DNA from: Roseibium denhamense
Lineage (GTDB): Bacteria; Pseudomonadota; Alphaproteobacteria; Rhizobiales; Stappiaceae
NCBI RefSeq assembly: GCF_009711415.1
Contig: NZ_SMLZ01000096.1
Location: 1 to 64,000, forward strand
Length of the DNA: 64,000 nt
Direction: 5' to 3'
In this document: piece after piece, positions 20,508 to 30,413 of the stretch
How the letters are laid out: each line of letters starts with the position of its first letter
How positions within the stretch are numbered: the stretch's first letter is position 1
The notes under the pieces: model-generated
Told to the model about the DNA's origin: nothing
Seen by the model: the letters and a program-made list of their open reading frames with translations, nothing else
Databases searched by the model: none
Translations under genes and position numbers: made by a program

Positions 20508-20997
20508 TGATCTCGTGTGTTCTGACACGAAGCTTTTGTTCGGCAGCAAGTCTCTTAGGCTGCTAACGAAGGACATGACACAACCGGTTTGTATCGGCGT
20601 TCCCAACGTGGTGTCGTACCCTCGACCTTGGCCTGGGTGTGACGAGAACTGCGTTCTATGGTTAGAGACGATCACGAGGGGTTACCGCACTGTTCGAGGT
20701 GCGTTGTTTTTCCCTTGCGACGCAACAGCTTAAAATATGCGTATCGGTGGCAAGCCATTAACCAGTTTTGATACGAGATCAGGGACTTCGTTGCAGGTAA
20801 AACCGCATGGAGAGTCGGAGATGGAAAAAGGCCGCACCATAATTTGGTTATTTCGGTTCAACGAAATTTTTCCGTACCCTGGATCACATCTGTTTGAGAG
20901 TACTCGGCTGGTTTCACAACGTGGTGCCTGTACGAAACGCTTAACGGCCGCTTCTAGTTTAGATTATCTGGTACGAATTGTACGCCGGAGTCGGAGC
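20508..20997. other. Convergent intergenic region, nothing recognised
   Basis: About 490 bp lie between the Rpn-like gene and the end of the Argonaute gene, which converge. Two plus-strand frames of 72 and 99 codons occur, but their peptides look random and lack good ribosome binding sites. I see no clear terminator hairpin and no repeat. Confidence 0.4.
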
Positions 20998-22449
20998 TTA
21001 CATGAACAACCGATAGGGGTAGACGTTTCGCGGTAGGTCAGGGACATTCGCGATTGTACGGGCTAGTCTCTGCGAATAGCGGATGCTGACCGGCACCGGA
21101 TCGTAGAGTGCGTCGTTGTTCCAATCCATCTTGGTTAGTGCCAATGCCTCGTGAGCGGTCAGTTCGAGGGGGCCACTGCCAGCATGACGGATTAGCTCCA
21201 GCGGTCGTGGAATGCTCTTTTTGCCTTGATAATAGTCGCCCTTGGTCGAGACACCCGGCGCGTTTCCTGCGACCCAGACCAGAGCAGAATTACCAGACCT
21301 AACCACCATGGTTCCACGTGGCACCGGATAGCCTGACGGCTTTGTAGGAGGGTTACGCACTCCTGACTCGATCAGCCAAACACCGCGCCAGCAGGAGGAC
21401 GAACTTACCTCGACGCACTCGATCTCTGGGACGCCAGTCAGCGCATCGAATGCCCCTTCGATCTCGCTATTTTTAAAGGCTGTGGTCTTGTGGATGACCA
21501 TCCTCTTCGGCAGATTGCCTCCGTTACGCCCTTGGTAAAGTTCCAAACTGCGTGCGAGCACGGCGCGCATGTCATCGCGGCTTAGGAATGGATTCCTACG
21601 CGCCTCAGCAAGGTCGGCAATAGGATCTTGAGCTTCGAACGCCACAAATTGCATGCCGCCGCCGTCCATATCGAACACCTGCGAGCAACACGTCACATAA
21701 TGCGCATCCCGTTGGTCGCCACGCAGCGCATATGCCAGTCCTATGTACGCCGTGTCAGTGGGAACGCCCTTTAGCGGTGCAAGCTTCCACGGAGTGCCGG
21801 CGGCCTTAACATAGAGCGCGGTTGCAAGTCGCCACGCAAGAGAAGCCTTGTGCTTGAAGGTAAAAGCGCGATCATTCAAGACCTGAGTTGGAATCTTGAA
21901 TCTGGCACCGAGCGCTTTGAGTGCGTCATGGGCGTCGAATAACTTGCTGCGCGTGGCCGGATTCCAACTGTCTGGGAAATGGACAAGTACGACGTCAAAT
22001 TCGTTTCGCACAAGCTCTAGCTGTCGGAATGCTGCTTCCATGGCAAGGAAGAGCCGGGTTTGTGGATCGCCATCTCCGGCGAAGTCATAGATATTCTCAG
22101 GCCATTTGATGTGAGCATCACGTGGTGCCGAAACGAGCTCCACATGGTAGAGTTTCTCGAAACCCGGATATGGGGGGACATATTCGGACCTGTCAGAAGG
22201 TCGGTGCGTATTGCGTAGTGAAAGCATCAACTCACCGCGCCGTTTGAAAGCGCTCTCCGGACCTACGGTTGCGATCCTGACGCGAGAAGTAAAGCCGCCG
22301 AACGACCCTTTGGAATAAGGTCCGAATTTCGCAAGACCTCGAAGCGGATGGACATCAACCTGTGAAGAGTCCGAGGGCGAGAACGAAAGATCCGGTTCGT
22401 CCAACAAGGTGAATGGCGGAAGTTTCGTCAAAAGCGCCGGATTGCTCAT
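20998..22449 (-). CDS. Short prokaryotic Argonaute (MID-PIWI), SPARSA type
   Basis: Protein of about 483 residues holding MID and PIWI domains and no N or PAZ domain, as in short pAgos. The MID region has a conserved basic helix (FKHKASLAWRLATAL) where guide 5-prime ends bind. In PIWI the place of the first catalytic Asp reads IGLAYAL, so the slicer tetrad is broken, and the hallmark PKRMVIHK strand is present. The start ATG (22449) shares one base with the SIR2-APAZ stop (TGATG). The family forms a heterodimer with its partner and uses an RNA guide to sense invading DNA without cutting it. Confidence 0.88.
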   Translation of the reverse strand: MSNPALLTKLPPFTLLDEPDLSFSPSDSSQVDVHPLRGLAKFGPYSKGSFGGFTSRVRIATVGPESAFKRRGELMLSLRNTHRPSDRSEYVPPYPGFEKLYHVELVSAPRDAHIKWPENIYDFAGDGDPQTRLFLAMEAAFRQLELVRNEFDVVLVHFPDSWNPATRSKLFDAHDALKALGARFKIPTQVLNDRAFTFKHKASLAWRLATALYVKAAGTPWKLAPLKGVPTDTAYIGLAYALRGDQRDAHYVTCCSQVFDMDGGGMQFVAFEAQDPIADLAEARRNPFLSRDDMRAVLARSLELYQGRNGGNLPKRMVIHKTTAFKNSEIEGAFDALTGVPEIECVEVSSSSCWRGVWLIESGVRNPPTKPSGYPVPRGTMVVRSGNSALVWVAGNAPGVSTKGDYYQGKKSIPRPLELIRHAGSGPLELTAHEALALTKMDWNNDALYDPVPVSIRYSQRLARTIANVPDLPRNVYPYRLFM

Positions 22450-24332
22450 CAATTGGTCCTGTCAAAATAGGCATGATGATGTCCTGGGCGACTCCAGCCC
22501 GTGACTGGGAAGACTCTAAACACCGCATCAATCCCTGTGCCCTCTTTTAGTCCAAAAGCTCGCGTGGTCCCGTCTTCGGTGTTGGTTAGAAGCTTCGCCC
22601 AAGCCGCGATTATTTGGGCCCAGTTTCGATTGTAACGTTGGGCCCACCGTTCCCGGCGCCAGTCACCGGCCGGATCACCGCCCGCGTAAGGACGAGCAGC
22701 CATCGGATCTCTGTTGGCGACTTCCGGTTGCGGCAGATATTCATCCTTTGTGACTTCTGGACGAGGGATATGCACAAAGGTGTAGGGTTCGAAACCGCAC
22801 CACCAGCGGCCATCGATCAGGTCAAGTTTCAGGAGCAGGCCTTCCTGAAACGGGAGCCCGAGGCCGGGAACCTTGCCGGTAAGCTCGCAATTATAAGCGC
22901 TCCGAAGATTTGATAGCATCTTCGCGTCGCGGCGTGTCCTTTCCGGGTCATCCCCATCGCGCGGCGAAGCAATGACTACGGAATGTCCAGCGCGTTTAAA
23001 GCGCGGAATGAGTGGAATTCGCCGCGCTAAGCTTCTGACTAATACATCATAGATAAGACCCTTTGCCCAACTGTCTTGGGCCGGATTCAGTTCAATCTCA
23101 CCACCGAGTGTCGCTCCGAACGAAGAAAGTGCATCGAGGATCTCCCGATCTTTGCCAAAGACGGCGAGCTCTCGTCCGAGCGCGGCGACGGTCGCCCTGA
23201 CCCCTTTCTCCTTCAATAGCTCTCGTACAACGGGAGAGGTTGTGCTCTGCGAGAGTTTTATCCGCCGGGCAGCACTCGGCATTCCTTCGATCTGTAGAGA
23301 GGAACAGCGTAAAACAGGGAAAGCGCGGGCCTCAGCAGCAGGCAGCTGAACTGGCACCAAGCGTGGTGCAGGTCGCCCGGCCATCACCAGATCAAAGAGC
23401 GGTTGAGGCAGGTCAGTCGTTTTAGTGATGTCGGCGCTCAGTTCGTCAAAGGTCGCACACTCGACGACAGCTACGTCAACGCCGGCGAGCTGGGCCCGTT
23501 TCAGGAATTCAGACACAGAGGGCAGCAAGCGGGAGGCCGACGCGGTGAGCCAGTAAAGTCCATTCGGGAAAGGCGAAGGCGCATCAAGCACGGCGGTCAA
23601 TGCTTCCATGATCGAGGCGTCGCGACCACTATAGCCGATAAATACCATCCCGAAACGCTTGCCGGCTTCCACCAAAACATGACGCATTCGGATGTCCTGC
23701 TGCTCTAACTCCGAACCCGTATTCTTGATCGAGGTCGACTGATAATCGCCATGAAGCTTGGCGATCATCGGCCAGTCGGATTCATTGAGGCAGCGCATGG
23801 CTCGATCGGCGGAGTCGAGCGCTGCCACTGTCGGACGTTTCTGATCGACGACAGGAAGGATTGCGTTTGCGGAAAGTGCTGCCTCTTCAATCAGCGGATC
23901 GAAGTTCGTCGTGAACACACAATCTACTTTGCCGGCGGCCATCAAGCTTCCCAGCACCTTGTGCCCAAAACAGGGCGTACCCTTGGAGATCGCATCGTTT
24001 ATGTACTGCCGTCGATGCCGAGGTTGCGGGTATACCGCTTCGAAGGCCGCGGCATACTCCATTGGGTCACCGTCGGGGGGCAGGTGCGAAGTTTTTTTGA
24101 AGAATGCGTCAATCCTGTCGATCCAGATGGGATCGGCTGTATCGATCTCCCGCTTCGAAAGGTTCGTCTCGCGGCAAAAGATCTGAGCCTTGAAACCCCG
24201 GATCATGGCGTATCCGGTTGGAATGCCGGAAGCTGCCGATGCGCCGGCTCCGAGGAACCATGCAACAAGATTTGGCCTAAGTTCGAAGGCGGTTGCGAAT
24301 TGAGAGGCGGTTATTGTCGGGACTGGGTTGAT
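22449..24332 (-). CDS. SIR2-APAZ NADase partner of short Argonaute (SPARSA)
   Basis: SIR2 domain plus C-terminal APAZ domain, the effector of SPARSA systems that empties the cell of NAD+ once the Argonaute meets target DNA. Motifs: NAD-binding FLGAGASAASGIP near residue 26, TTNFD near 141, the catalytic His in KLHGD near 194 and FIGYSGRDASIM near 228. The APAZ part fills the last 300 residues. The first ATG is at 24206, inside the SIR2 fold and after the GAGAS loop, so it cannot be the true start. The frame is open up to a stop at 24345-24347 and holds no ATG, GTG, TTG or CTG. It does hold an ATC at 24330-24332, eight bases after GAAGGA. I therefore end the gene there. Confidence 0.8.
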   Translation of the reverse strand: MNPVPTITASQFATAFELRPNLVAWFLGAGASAASGIPTGYAMIRGFKAQIFCRETNLSKREIDTADPIWIDRIDAFFKKTSHLPPDGDPMEYAAAFEAVYPQPRHRRQYINDAISKGTPCFGHKVLGSLMAAGKVDCVFTTNFDPLIEEAALSANAILPVVDQKRPTVAALDSADRAMRCLNESDWPMIAKLHGDYQSTSIKNTGSELEQQDIRMRHVLVEAGKRFGMVFIGYSGRDASIMEALTAVLDAPSPFPNGLYWLTASASRLLPSVSEFLKRAQLAGVDVAVVECATFDELSADITKTTDLPQPLFDLVMAGRPAPRLVPVQLPAAEARAFPVLRCSSLQIEGMPSAARRIKLSQSTTSPVVRELLKEKGVRATVAALGRELAVFGKDREILDALSSFGATLGGEIELNPAQDSWAKGLIYDVLVRSLARRIPLIPRFKRAGHSVVIASPRDGDDPERTRRDAKMLSNLRSAYNCELTGKVPGLGLPFQEGLLLKLDLIDGRWWCGFEPYTFVHIPRPEVTKDEYLPQPEVANRDPMAARPYAGGDPAGDWRRERWAQRYNRNWAQIIAAWAKLLTNTEDGTTRAFGLKEGTGIDAVFRVFPVTGWSRPGHHHAYFDRTN

Positions 24333-24340
24333 AACTGCGT

Positions 24341-24346
24341 TCCTTC
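24341..24346 (-). promoter_or_regulatory. Ribosome binding site pointing to an AUC start
   Basis: GAAGGA on the minus strand lies eight bases ahead of the in-frame ATC at 24330-24332, at the expected distance for a start codon. No standard start codon sits within reach in this frame. It supports translation of the SIR2-APAZ protein from AUC, as known for infC and pcnB with AUU. Confidence 0.45.
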
Positions 24347-24468
24347 AACCGACTTGCACGGAGAATATTACTCAGGGTTGCATAGCCCTGTAAAGTCGAA
24401 CTGGCTGTTTCACACAGAAACGCTCTTAAGAACGGACATCGCAACCGACCGAAATCAACAGAATACTG

Positions 24469-24503
24469 AAAACCCGCCCGATCGTCTCCGATGGGCGGGT
24501 TTT
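24469..24503 (-). terminator. Rho-independent terminator after nrdJ
   Basis: Perfect 11-bp inverted repeat AAAACCCGCCC / GGGCGGGTTTT with a 13-base loop, about 80 bp past the nrdJ stop. The T-run is short on both strands, so it may act in both directions and shield nrdJ from the defence island. Confidence 0.8.
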
Positions 24504-24585
24504 GTGGCCCTAGGGCCGTATGAGCCATTTATTGGCCTAAATAGTCCATCCTATGCCGTCACGGACACGAACTCCCGGCTAAGTC

Positions 24586-27500
24586 TTAGCTACAGCCCGA
24601 AGTGCTGCCGCAGGTGTCGCATTTCAGGCAGGTGCCGTTGCGCACCATTGTAAAATTGCCGCATTCGGCGCAGCTTTCGCCTTCATAGCCTTTCATCCGG
24701 GCCTGGGCGATCTGCTGTGCCGCCGTCTTGACCTGCGGGGCAGGGGCCGTTTCCAAAGCCGCTGTGACCACGGCTTCCGTGCTGCGGGCAAAGGCCGTTG
24801 CAACAGCTGCCGTCTGGCCGCCAATCGTGCCTGCCAATTCGGCCTTCACGGCTTCGGTGATCTCACCCACGGGCTCATCCTTGCCGGAGACAAGACGGAA
24901 GCGTTCGGTCTGACCACGGACAAGGCCGTGAGACACCATGCCGTTGTCCTTCTTGTCTTTCATGGTGCCGGCTGACACCTTGTCGCCGCTGAAGACTTCC
25001 GGCGGGACGTGCGCCAGTTCGTGGCGGCCAAGATAGGAGACGGCAAGCTCGCGGAAAATATAGTCGAGGATCGACGTTGCGTTCTTGATCGCATCGTTGC
25101 CTTGGACCATGCCGGCCGGTTCGAACTTGGTGAAGGTGAACGCATCGACATATTCCTCGAGCGGCACACCATATTGCAGGCCAAGCGAGACGGAGATGGC
25201 GAAGTTGTTGATGAACGCGCGAAGGGCGGAGCCTTCCTTGTTCATGTCGATGAAGATTTCGCCCAGACGGCCATCTTCATATTCGCCCGTGCGCAAGAAC
25301 ACGGTATGCCCGCCAATCTTGGCCTTCTGCGTGTAGCCCTTGCGGCGGTGCGGCAGTTTTTCCTGCTCCCGCACGACGCGCTCGACAATCCGCTCGACAA
25401 TGCGCTCGGCAACCACCTCGGCCTTGGCGGCCTGCGGCAGGGCGGCGACTTCCTCGGCCGCATCTTCCGCTTCGTCTTCGTCGTCGGACAGCAGCTGCGC
25501 ATTGAGCGGCTGGCTGAGCTTGGAGCCGTCGCGGTAGAGTGCGTTGGCTTTCAATGCCAGCTTCCAGGACAGCATGTAGGCTTCCATGCAGTCTTCAACC
25601 GTCGCATCGTTCGGCATGTTGATCGTCTTGGAGATCGCACCGGAGATGAACGGCTGGGCCGCGGCCATCATGCGGATGTGGCTTTCCACGGACAAGAAAC
25701 GCTTGCCGATGCGCCCACACGGGTTGGCACAGTCGAACACCGGATAGTGCTCTTCCTTCAAGAAGGGCGACCCTTCCAGCGTCATCGCGCCGCAGACATG
25801 GGTGTTTGCAGCTTCAATATCGGCCTTGGAGAAGCCGAGGAACGGAAGCAATTCGAATTCCGGATCTTCCAGCTGCTCGTCGGAGACGCCGAGCGCCTTC
25901 ATCTGGTCATCACCGAGCGTCCAGCGGTTGAAGACGAACTTGATGTCGAAGGCCGACTTCATGCCGTCTTTCAGCTTGGCAAGGCTTTCGTCGGAAAACC
26001 CTTTGGTCTTGAGCGATGCCGGGTTGATGCCTGGTGCTTGGTCGATGGAGCCATGGCCGACGGCATAGGCTTCGATCTCGCCGATTTCACTCTCCTTGTA
26101 GCCAAGCTTGCGCAGGGCTTCGGGAACGGCCCGATTGATGATCTTGAAGTAGCCGCCGCCTGCAAGCTTCTTGAACTTCACGAGCGCGAAGTCCGGCTCA
26201 ATACCCGTGGTGTCACAGTCCATCACCAGACCGATGGTGCCGGTCGGGGCAATCACGGTAGCCTGCGCATTGCGGTAACCGTTCTTTTCGCCGAGTTCCA
26301 GAGCACGGTCCCAGGCTTTCTTGGCACGGTCGATCAGGATCGGGTCCGGGCAGGACACGTGGTCAAGGGGAACCGGGTTGGTGTTCAGGCCCTCGTAGCC
26401 GACCGCCTCGCCGTGCGCTGCAAGGCGGTGGTTGCGGATGACCCGCAGCATATGCTTGGCGTTTTTCTTGTACCCCGGGAAGGATCCGAGTTCACCAGCC
26501 ATCTCGGCGGATGTCGCGTAGGAGACGCCGGTCATGATGGCGGTGAGGGCGCCGCAGATCGCCCGGCCTTCGTCACTGTCGTACGGAATGCCCGAGGTCA
26601 TCAGAAGGCCGCCGATATTGGCGTATCCCAAACCAAGCGTGCGGAACTTGTAGGACAGTTCGGCAATTTCCTTGGACGGGAACTGCGCCATCAGGACCGA
26701 GATTTCCAGGACAACGGTCCACAGACGGGTTGCGTGCTCGAAATTGTCGATCGCGACCGTTCCGTCTTCGTTGCGGAACTGCATCAGGTTCAACGAGGCC
26801 AGGTTACAGGCCGTGTCATCCAGGAACATGTATTCCGAACACGGATTGGATGCGCGGATTTCACCATCTGCCAGGCACGTATGCCAGTCGTTGATCGTGG
26901 TGTGGTACTGCAGGCCCGGATCTGCGGACGCCCAGGCGGCGTAACCGATCTGCTCCCAAAGTTCCTTTGCCTTGATGGTTTTCATGACGTCGCCGGTGCG
27001 GCGGGCTGTCAGGTCCCACGTGCCATCGTCGGTGACCGCGTTCAAGAAGCCGTCAGTGACACGGACAGAGTTGTTGGAGTTCTGGCCGGCGACAGTCAGA
27101 TAGGCTTCTGAATCCCAGTCGGTGTTGTAGATCGGGAAGTCGATCTGGGTGAACCCCTGGCGTGCAAACTGGATCACGCGCTGAATGTAATTTTCCGGCA
27201 CCATCATTTTTTTGGCGGCGCGGATCTCCCGCTTCAAGGCAGGGTTTTTGGCCGGATCGAAGCAATCGCCGTTATCGGCTTCGCAATTTACGCAGGCCTT
27301 CATGATCGCCGTCAGGTGCTTCTGGCAAATCTTGGAGCCGGTGACGAGAGCTGCAACCTTCTGCTCTTCCTTCACCTTCCAGGTAATGTATTCCTCGATA
27401 TCGGGATGGTCGACGTCAACGACGACCATCTTGGCTGCGCGGCGGGTCGTGCCGCCGGACTTGATCGCCCCGGCTGCCCGGTCGCCAATTTTCAAAAAGC

Positions 27501-28266
27501 TCATCAGGCCCGAGGACTTACCGCCGCCGGACAGTTTTTCTCCTTCAGAGCGCACATGGGAGAAATTCGAGCCGGTGCCGGAGCCATATTTGAACAGGCG
27601 CGCTTCGCGGACCCAAAGATCCATGATGCCGCCGTCATTGACCAGATCATCCTGAACGGACTGGATGAAGCAGGCATGCGGCTGCGGATGTTCGTAGGCT
27701 GTCTTGGACTTGGTCAGCTTGCCGGTCTGGAAGTCGACATAGTAGTGGCCCTGGCTCGGACCATCGATGCCGTATGCCCAGTGAAGACCGGTGTTGAACC
27801 ACTGCGGGGAATTCGGGGCGACCTTCTGGGTCGCGAGCATATAGCGCAGTTCGTCAAAGAATGCGTGGGCGTCTGCCTCCGAATCGAAGTAGCCGCCTTT
27901 CCAGCCCCAATAGGTCCACGTGCCGGCAAGGCGGTCAAACACCTGCCGTCCGTCGATCTCAGAGCCGTAGCGGTCTTCTTCCGGCAGCTTTGCGAGGGCT
28001 TTCTCATCGGCTTCCCGGCGCCAGAGCCAGGACGGAACGGTGTTCTCTTCAACTGGCTTCAGTTTCGCGGGAACCCCGGCCTTGCGGAAATATTTCTGCG
28101 CCAGAATGTCGGATGCGACCTGGCTGAATTGGGCTGGTACCTGAATGTCTTCCAGCCGGAATACGATTGACCCGTCCGGGTTCCGGATTTCGCTTGTTGC
28201 TGTCCGAAACTCAATGTCGGCGTAAGGCGATTGGCCTTCCTTGGTGTAGCGCCGCTCGATCCGCAT
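24586..28266 (-). CDS. nrdJ: Vitamin B12-dependent ribonucleotide reductase (class II)
   Basis: Adenosylcobalamin-dependent class II enzyme that makes deoxyribonucleotides with or without oxygen. Its 1,226 residues include the radical-site triad in SNPCSEYMF, with the following [12 protein letters not shown], and the long C-terminal region with a terminal Cys-rich tail ([12 protein letters not shown]) that serves thiol exchange or zinc binding. Charged inserts near residue 930-980 ([12 protein letters not shown] and a run of VERIVE repeats) are typical of the alphaproteobacterial form. The start ATG at 28266 follows a GGGGA stretch. Two NrdR boxes lie 156-202 bp upstream, so it should be repressed when nucleotides are plentiful. 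No B12 riboswitch is seen. Confidence 0.96.
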   Translation of the reverse strand: MRIERRYTKEGQSPYADIEFRTATSEIRNPDGSIVFRLEDIQVPAQFSQVASDILAQKYFRKAGVPAKLKPVEENTVPSWLWRREADEKALAKLPEEDRYGSEIDGRQVFDRLAGTWTYWGWKGGYFDSEADAHAFFDELRYMLATQKVAPNSPQWFNTGLHWAYGIDGPSQGHYYVDFQTGKLTKSKTAYEHPQPHACFIQSVQDDLVNDGGIMDLWVREARLFKYGSGTGSNFSHVRSEGEKLSGGGKSSGLMSFLKIGDRAAGAIKSGGTTRRAAKMVVVDVDHPDIEEYITWKVKEEQKVAALVTGSKICQKHLTAIMKACVNCEADNGDCFDPAKNPALKREIRAAKKMMVPENYIQRVIQFARQGFTQIDFPIYNTDWDSEAYLTVAGQNSNNSVRVTDGFLNAVTDDGTWDLTARRTGDVMKTIKAKELWEQIGYAAWASADPGLQYHTTINDWHTCLADGEIRASNPCSEYMFLDDTACNLASLNLMQFRNEDGTVAIDNFEHATRLWTVVLEISVLMAQFPSKEIAELSYKFRTLGLGYANIGGLLMTSGIPYDSDEGRAICGALTAIMTGVSYATSAEMAGELGSFPGYKKNAKHMLRVIRNHRLAAHGEAVGYEGLNTNPVPLDHVSCPDPILIDRAKKAWDRALELGEKNGYRNAQATVIAPTGTIGLVMDCDTTGIEPDFALVKFKKLAGGGYFKIINRAVPEALRKLGYKESEIGEIEAYAVGHGSIDQAPGINPASLKTKGFSDESLAKLKDGMKSAFDIKFVFNRWTLGDDQMKALGVSDEQLEDPEFELLPFLGFSKADIEAANTHVCGAMTLEGSPFLKEEHYPVFDCANPCGRIGKRFLSVESHIRMMAAAQPFISGAISKTINMPNDATVEDCMEAYMLSWKLALKANALYRDGSKLSQPLNAQLLSDDEDEAEDAAEEVAALPQAAKAEVVAERIVERIVERVVREQEKLPHRRKGYTQKAKIGGHTVFLRTGEYEDGRLGEIFIDMNKEGSALRAFINNFAISVSLGLQYGVPLEEYVDAFTFTKFEPAGMVQGNDAIKNATSILDYIFRELAVSYLGRHELAHVPPEVFSGDKVSAGTMKDKKDNGMVSHGLVRGQTERFRLVSGKDEPVGEITEAVKAELAGTIGGQTAAVATAFARSTEAVVTAALETAPAPQVKTAAQQIAQARMKGYEGESCAECGNFTMVRNGTCLKCDTCGSTSGCS

Positions 28267-28421
28267 TTTCTCAAGTCCCCTTAAATCCCCAACCGGTTTC
28301 CCCGAACCGGCAGTCGTTGCCGCATGTCACCCAAAGTGGCGTATGGCCCGCCTCGTCCCTGGATGCCGATCCTGTATGTCACAGCTACATATGCTGCATC
28401 TAGCGCTTAGTATCCCTTGAT

Positions 28422-28437
28422 CCACTATATATAGTGT
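28422..28437 (-). promoter_or_regulatory. NrdR box 1 (nrdJ operator)
   Basis: CCACTATATATAGTGT matches the NrdR consensus acaCwAtATaTwGtgt at all core positions. It lies upstream of nrdJ and is paired with a second box 31 bp away, the spacing required by NrdR. Confidence 0.88.
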
Positions 28438-28452
28438 TAATCAACAGCTTTG

Positions 28453-28468
28453 TCACGACATGTAGTCC
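28453..28468 (-). promoter_or_regulatory. NrdR box 2 (nrdJ operator)
   Basis: TCACGACATGTAGTCC keeps the C-x-A-x-AT-x-T-x-G core of the NrdR consensus though it is weaker than box 1. The linker between the boxes is 15 bp, so both lie on the same DNA face. Confidence 0.7.
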
Positions 28469-28880
28469 GAACCCGGCACGCGAAAACCGGCGACCGGCCT
28501 GTAAAAGTACATGCCGGATCAGATACTCGGTTACTTATGTTTCGGATGATCAGAGTGCCCGGGAGAGCCTCCGACTACGCACATCGCAATGGTTAGGAAA
28601 CTAAAGTAAATGAATTCTTAAGGTCAAGCGCTGTGTGACAACAGCTAGTGCCCAACTGGCGGCCAAGCGCAAAATATTGTGTGTCTGTGTGGATATCGGG
28701 GAGCGGCCCGGCAACACCGCCAGCGGCGGAATTTGGCGCTTGCTTTCGCGGCTCAGCATATGGCGGCGAGCAGCCTTTCGAACCCTGTGGATGATATTAG
28801 ATCAAATTTTATGAAAGTTTGACGAAAATCGAGGACCTGCATTTCAAGCGGGTTTAAGGCGGGCCTGTTTTACTGCGGGT
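28469..28880. other. Intergenic region between nrdJ operator and receiver gene
   Basis: About 410 bp lie beyond the NrdR boxes. They hold the divergent promoter region of nrdJ and the receiver-domain gene. I looked for a cobalamin riboswitch B12 box on both strands and found none. No other structured element is evident. Confidence 0.4.
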
Positions 28881-28904
28881 GTGACAGGGAAAGGGTCCGC
28901 CCAC

Positions 28905-29630
28905 ATGAAGCATCACGCCGCTTTCGGCCTCGCAATGGAAGACATTGATGCTGTCGTCGTAGAAGACAGCAAGCCGATGCAGACGATCCTGAGATCGATT
29001 CTGCTCAGTTTTAAAGTCGCCCGTGTGCGGGTCTTCGATTCGGTTGATGACGCATTGGAGGCGAGCCTGGCAGAGCCGCCGAATGTGATTCTCACCGATT
29101 GGCGGATGGCGCCGACCTCCGGCTACCAGTTCCTGCGTCTTGTGCGCCACCGGCACATGGAACCGCTGTGTTATGTGCCGATTCTCTTCATCACGGCCCA
29201 TGGCACCCGTCCGCTGGTGGACAAGGCGCTGAGGGCAGGCGCTCACCATGTTCTGGTCAAACCGGTGTCTCCGTCGACATTGTTCAAACGGCTCCGCTGG
29301 CTGTTGAACGATGACCGGCCGATGATTCTGGAGCATTCCGGATTCTACAACATCTATGGCATTCAAAAGACCATGGATGTTCAGGCAGAGAAAATGCAGT
29401 CGCTTGCGGGGGCGCGGGCGTTGCATCACCAGGCCCTACAAAAACGAGCAGAACTCGAGGGGGCCGTTGAGGCGGCATTCGACAAGAAACCGGAACCGGA
29501 AAGACCGGACCGGTTTGCGCGGCGGAAGCTGGACAAGGACGGGTTTGCGCCGGCGAAAAAACAGTCAGCGGCGGCGCGCCACATCCGGAACGCGGGCTTT
29601 GCGGCGGTAAAGGGCGTAAAACTCAACTAA
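28905..29630 (+). CDS. Single-domain response regulator with basic tail
   Basis: CheY-like receiver domain in residues 10-140: acidic pocket VVVEDSKPM, phospho-acceptor Asp in VILTDWRM, the Thr of FITAHG and the Lys of LVKPVS. A Lys/Arg/Ala-rich C-terminal tail of about 100 residues has no output domain. ATG 28905 is chosen because AAAGGG precedes it by nine bases; a GTG at 28881 is also in frame. No histidine kinase is adjacent, so the partner is unknown. Such stand-alone receivers can act as phosphate sinks or protein-binding switches. Confidence 0.8.
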   Translation: MKHHAAFGLAMEDIDAVVVEDSKPMQTILRSILLSFKVARVRVFDSVDDALEASLAEPPNVILTDWRMAPTSGYQFLRLVRHRHMEPLCYVPILFITAHGTRPLVDKALRAGAHHVLVKPVSPSTLFKRLRWLLNDDRPMILEHSGFYNIYGIQKTMDVQAEKMQSLAGARALHHQALQKRAELEGAVEAAFDKKPEPERPDRFARRKLDKDGFAPAKKQSAAARHIRNAGFAAVKGVKLN

Positions 29631-29876
29631 GCCGGATGCCTTTGACTTGCTGAGTTGTGCTGAGCTCGGGAGCTGGAAAACCTCAGAGTATCAGAGCAAA
29701 CTGGTGAGGGATTGCCCTTTGGATGAAGGGGCGGCTGGGCTTTGTTTTGAAATTTATCCGCCTGCGGCGGTGCGGCACTGGACAGTAACGCTCGTTGCCG
29801 CCATATTCCGGCGAAATCGGGCGCTGGCGATTGGCGTCCCGCATCGGACGCGAAACCAAAGGACCTGTTCGGGGCC

Positions 29877-30263
29877 ATGAAAACGTTTCTTCTTCAGTTT
29901 TTCACCTGGTGGAATGGCCAAACGCTTGGCACGCGCTTTTTCACATGGCGCAAGGGCGAGTTCGTCGGTGAGGATGAATTCGGCAACACCTACTATAAGG
30001 AACGTGCCGGAAAGAAACGCTGGGTGATCTATAATGGTTTGGCGGAAGCCTCGACAATTCCGCCGGGTTGGCACGGCTGGATGCACCACCGGGTTGATAC
30101 CCCGCCGTCGGATGAAACCTACCACGCAAAGCATTGGCAGCAGCCCCACCGGGAAAACAAGACCGGGACAGCCGAAGCCTACCGTCCCGATGGTTCGATC
30201 CTGACACCGGAAAAGCGGCCGGAAGTCACCGGTGATTATCAGGCCTGGACACCCGGACAGTAG
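29877..30263 (+). CDS. NDUFA12-like NADH:ubiquinone oxidoreductase subunit
   Basis: Homologue of mitochondrial complex I subunit NDUFA12 (B17.2), found in alphaproteobacteria as an extra complex I component. The 128 residues show the family pattern: GEFVGEDEFGNTYY near residue 27, RWVIYNG, then PPGWHGWMHH. No signal peptide. It is a lone gene with its own terminator, as usual outside the nuo operon. Confidence 0.92.
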   Translation: MKTFLLQFFTWWNGQTLGTRFFTWRKGEFVGEDEFGNTYYKERAGKKRWVIYNGLAEASTIPPGWHGWMHHRVDTPPSDETYHAKHWQQPHRENKTGTAEAYRPDGSILTPEKRPEVTGDYQAWTPGQ

Positions 30264-30290
30264 GTCAAGCAGGCTATCAAGGTCCAAGAG

Positions 30291-30321
30291 CCGGTGAGGA
30301 CACGTCCTTGCCGGTTTTTTT
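30291..30321 (+). terminator. Terminator after the NDUFA12 homologue
   Basis: Stem CCGG-tg-AGGAC / GTCCT-tg-CCGG with a two-base loop, followed by seven T, 28 bp past the stop codon. Confidence 0.8.
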
Positions 30322-30413
30322 ATGGACTGGACCGCCCGGCGGTAAATCGGGATCGATATGCCGTCTAAGTCTTATCGATTGTGGGGTGGTCCAATCTCTT
30401 ATGGCATTTCCTG

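Noticed and set aside
20737..21036. 99-codon frame between the Rpn-like and Argonaute genes
   Set aside because: No ribosome binding site, no domain, random-looking peptide that overlaps the end of the Argonaute gene.
20998..22449. Catalytically active Argonaute
   Set aside because: The first catalytic Asp position reads IGLAYAL and the protein lacks N and PAZ domains, as in inactive short Argonautes.
25009..27111. 700-codon open frame on the plus strand opposite nrdJ
   Set aside because: It is the antisense shadow of nrdJ in GC-rich DNA; the peptide has no domain and nrdJ is certain.
28267..28880. Possible cobalamin riboswitch before nrdJ
   Set aside because: No B12-box-like sequence on either strand; NrdR boxes explain the regulation.
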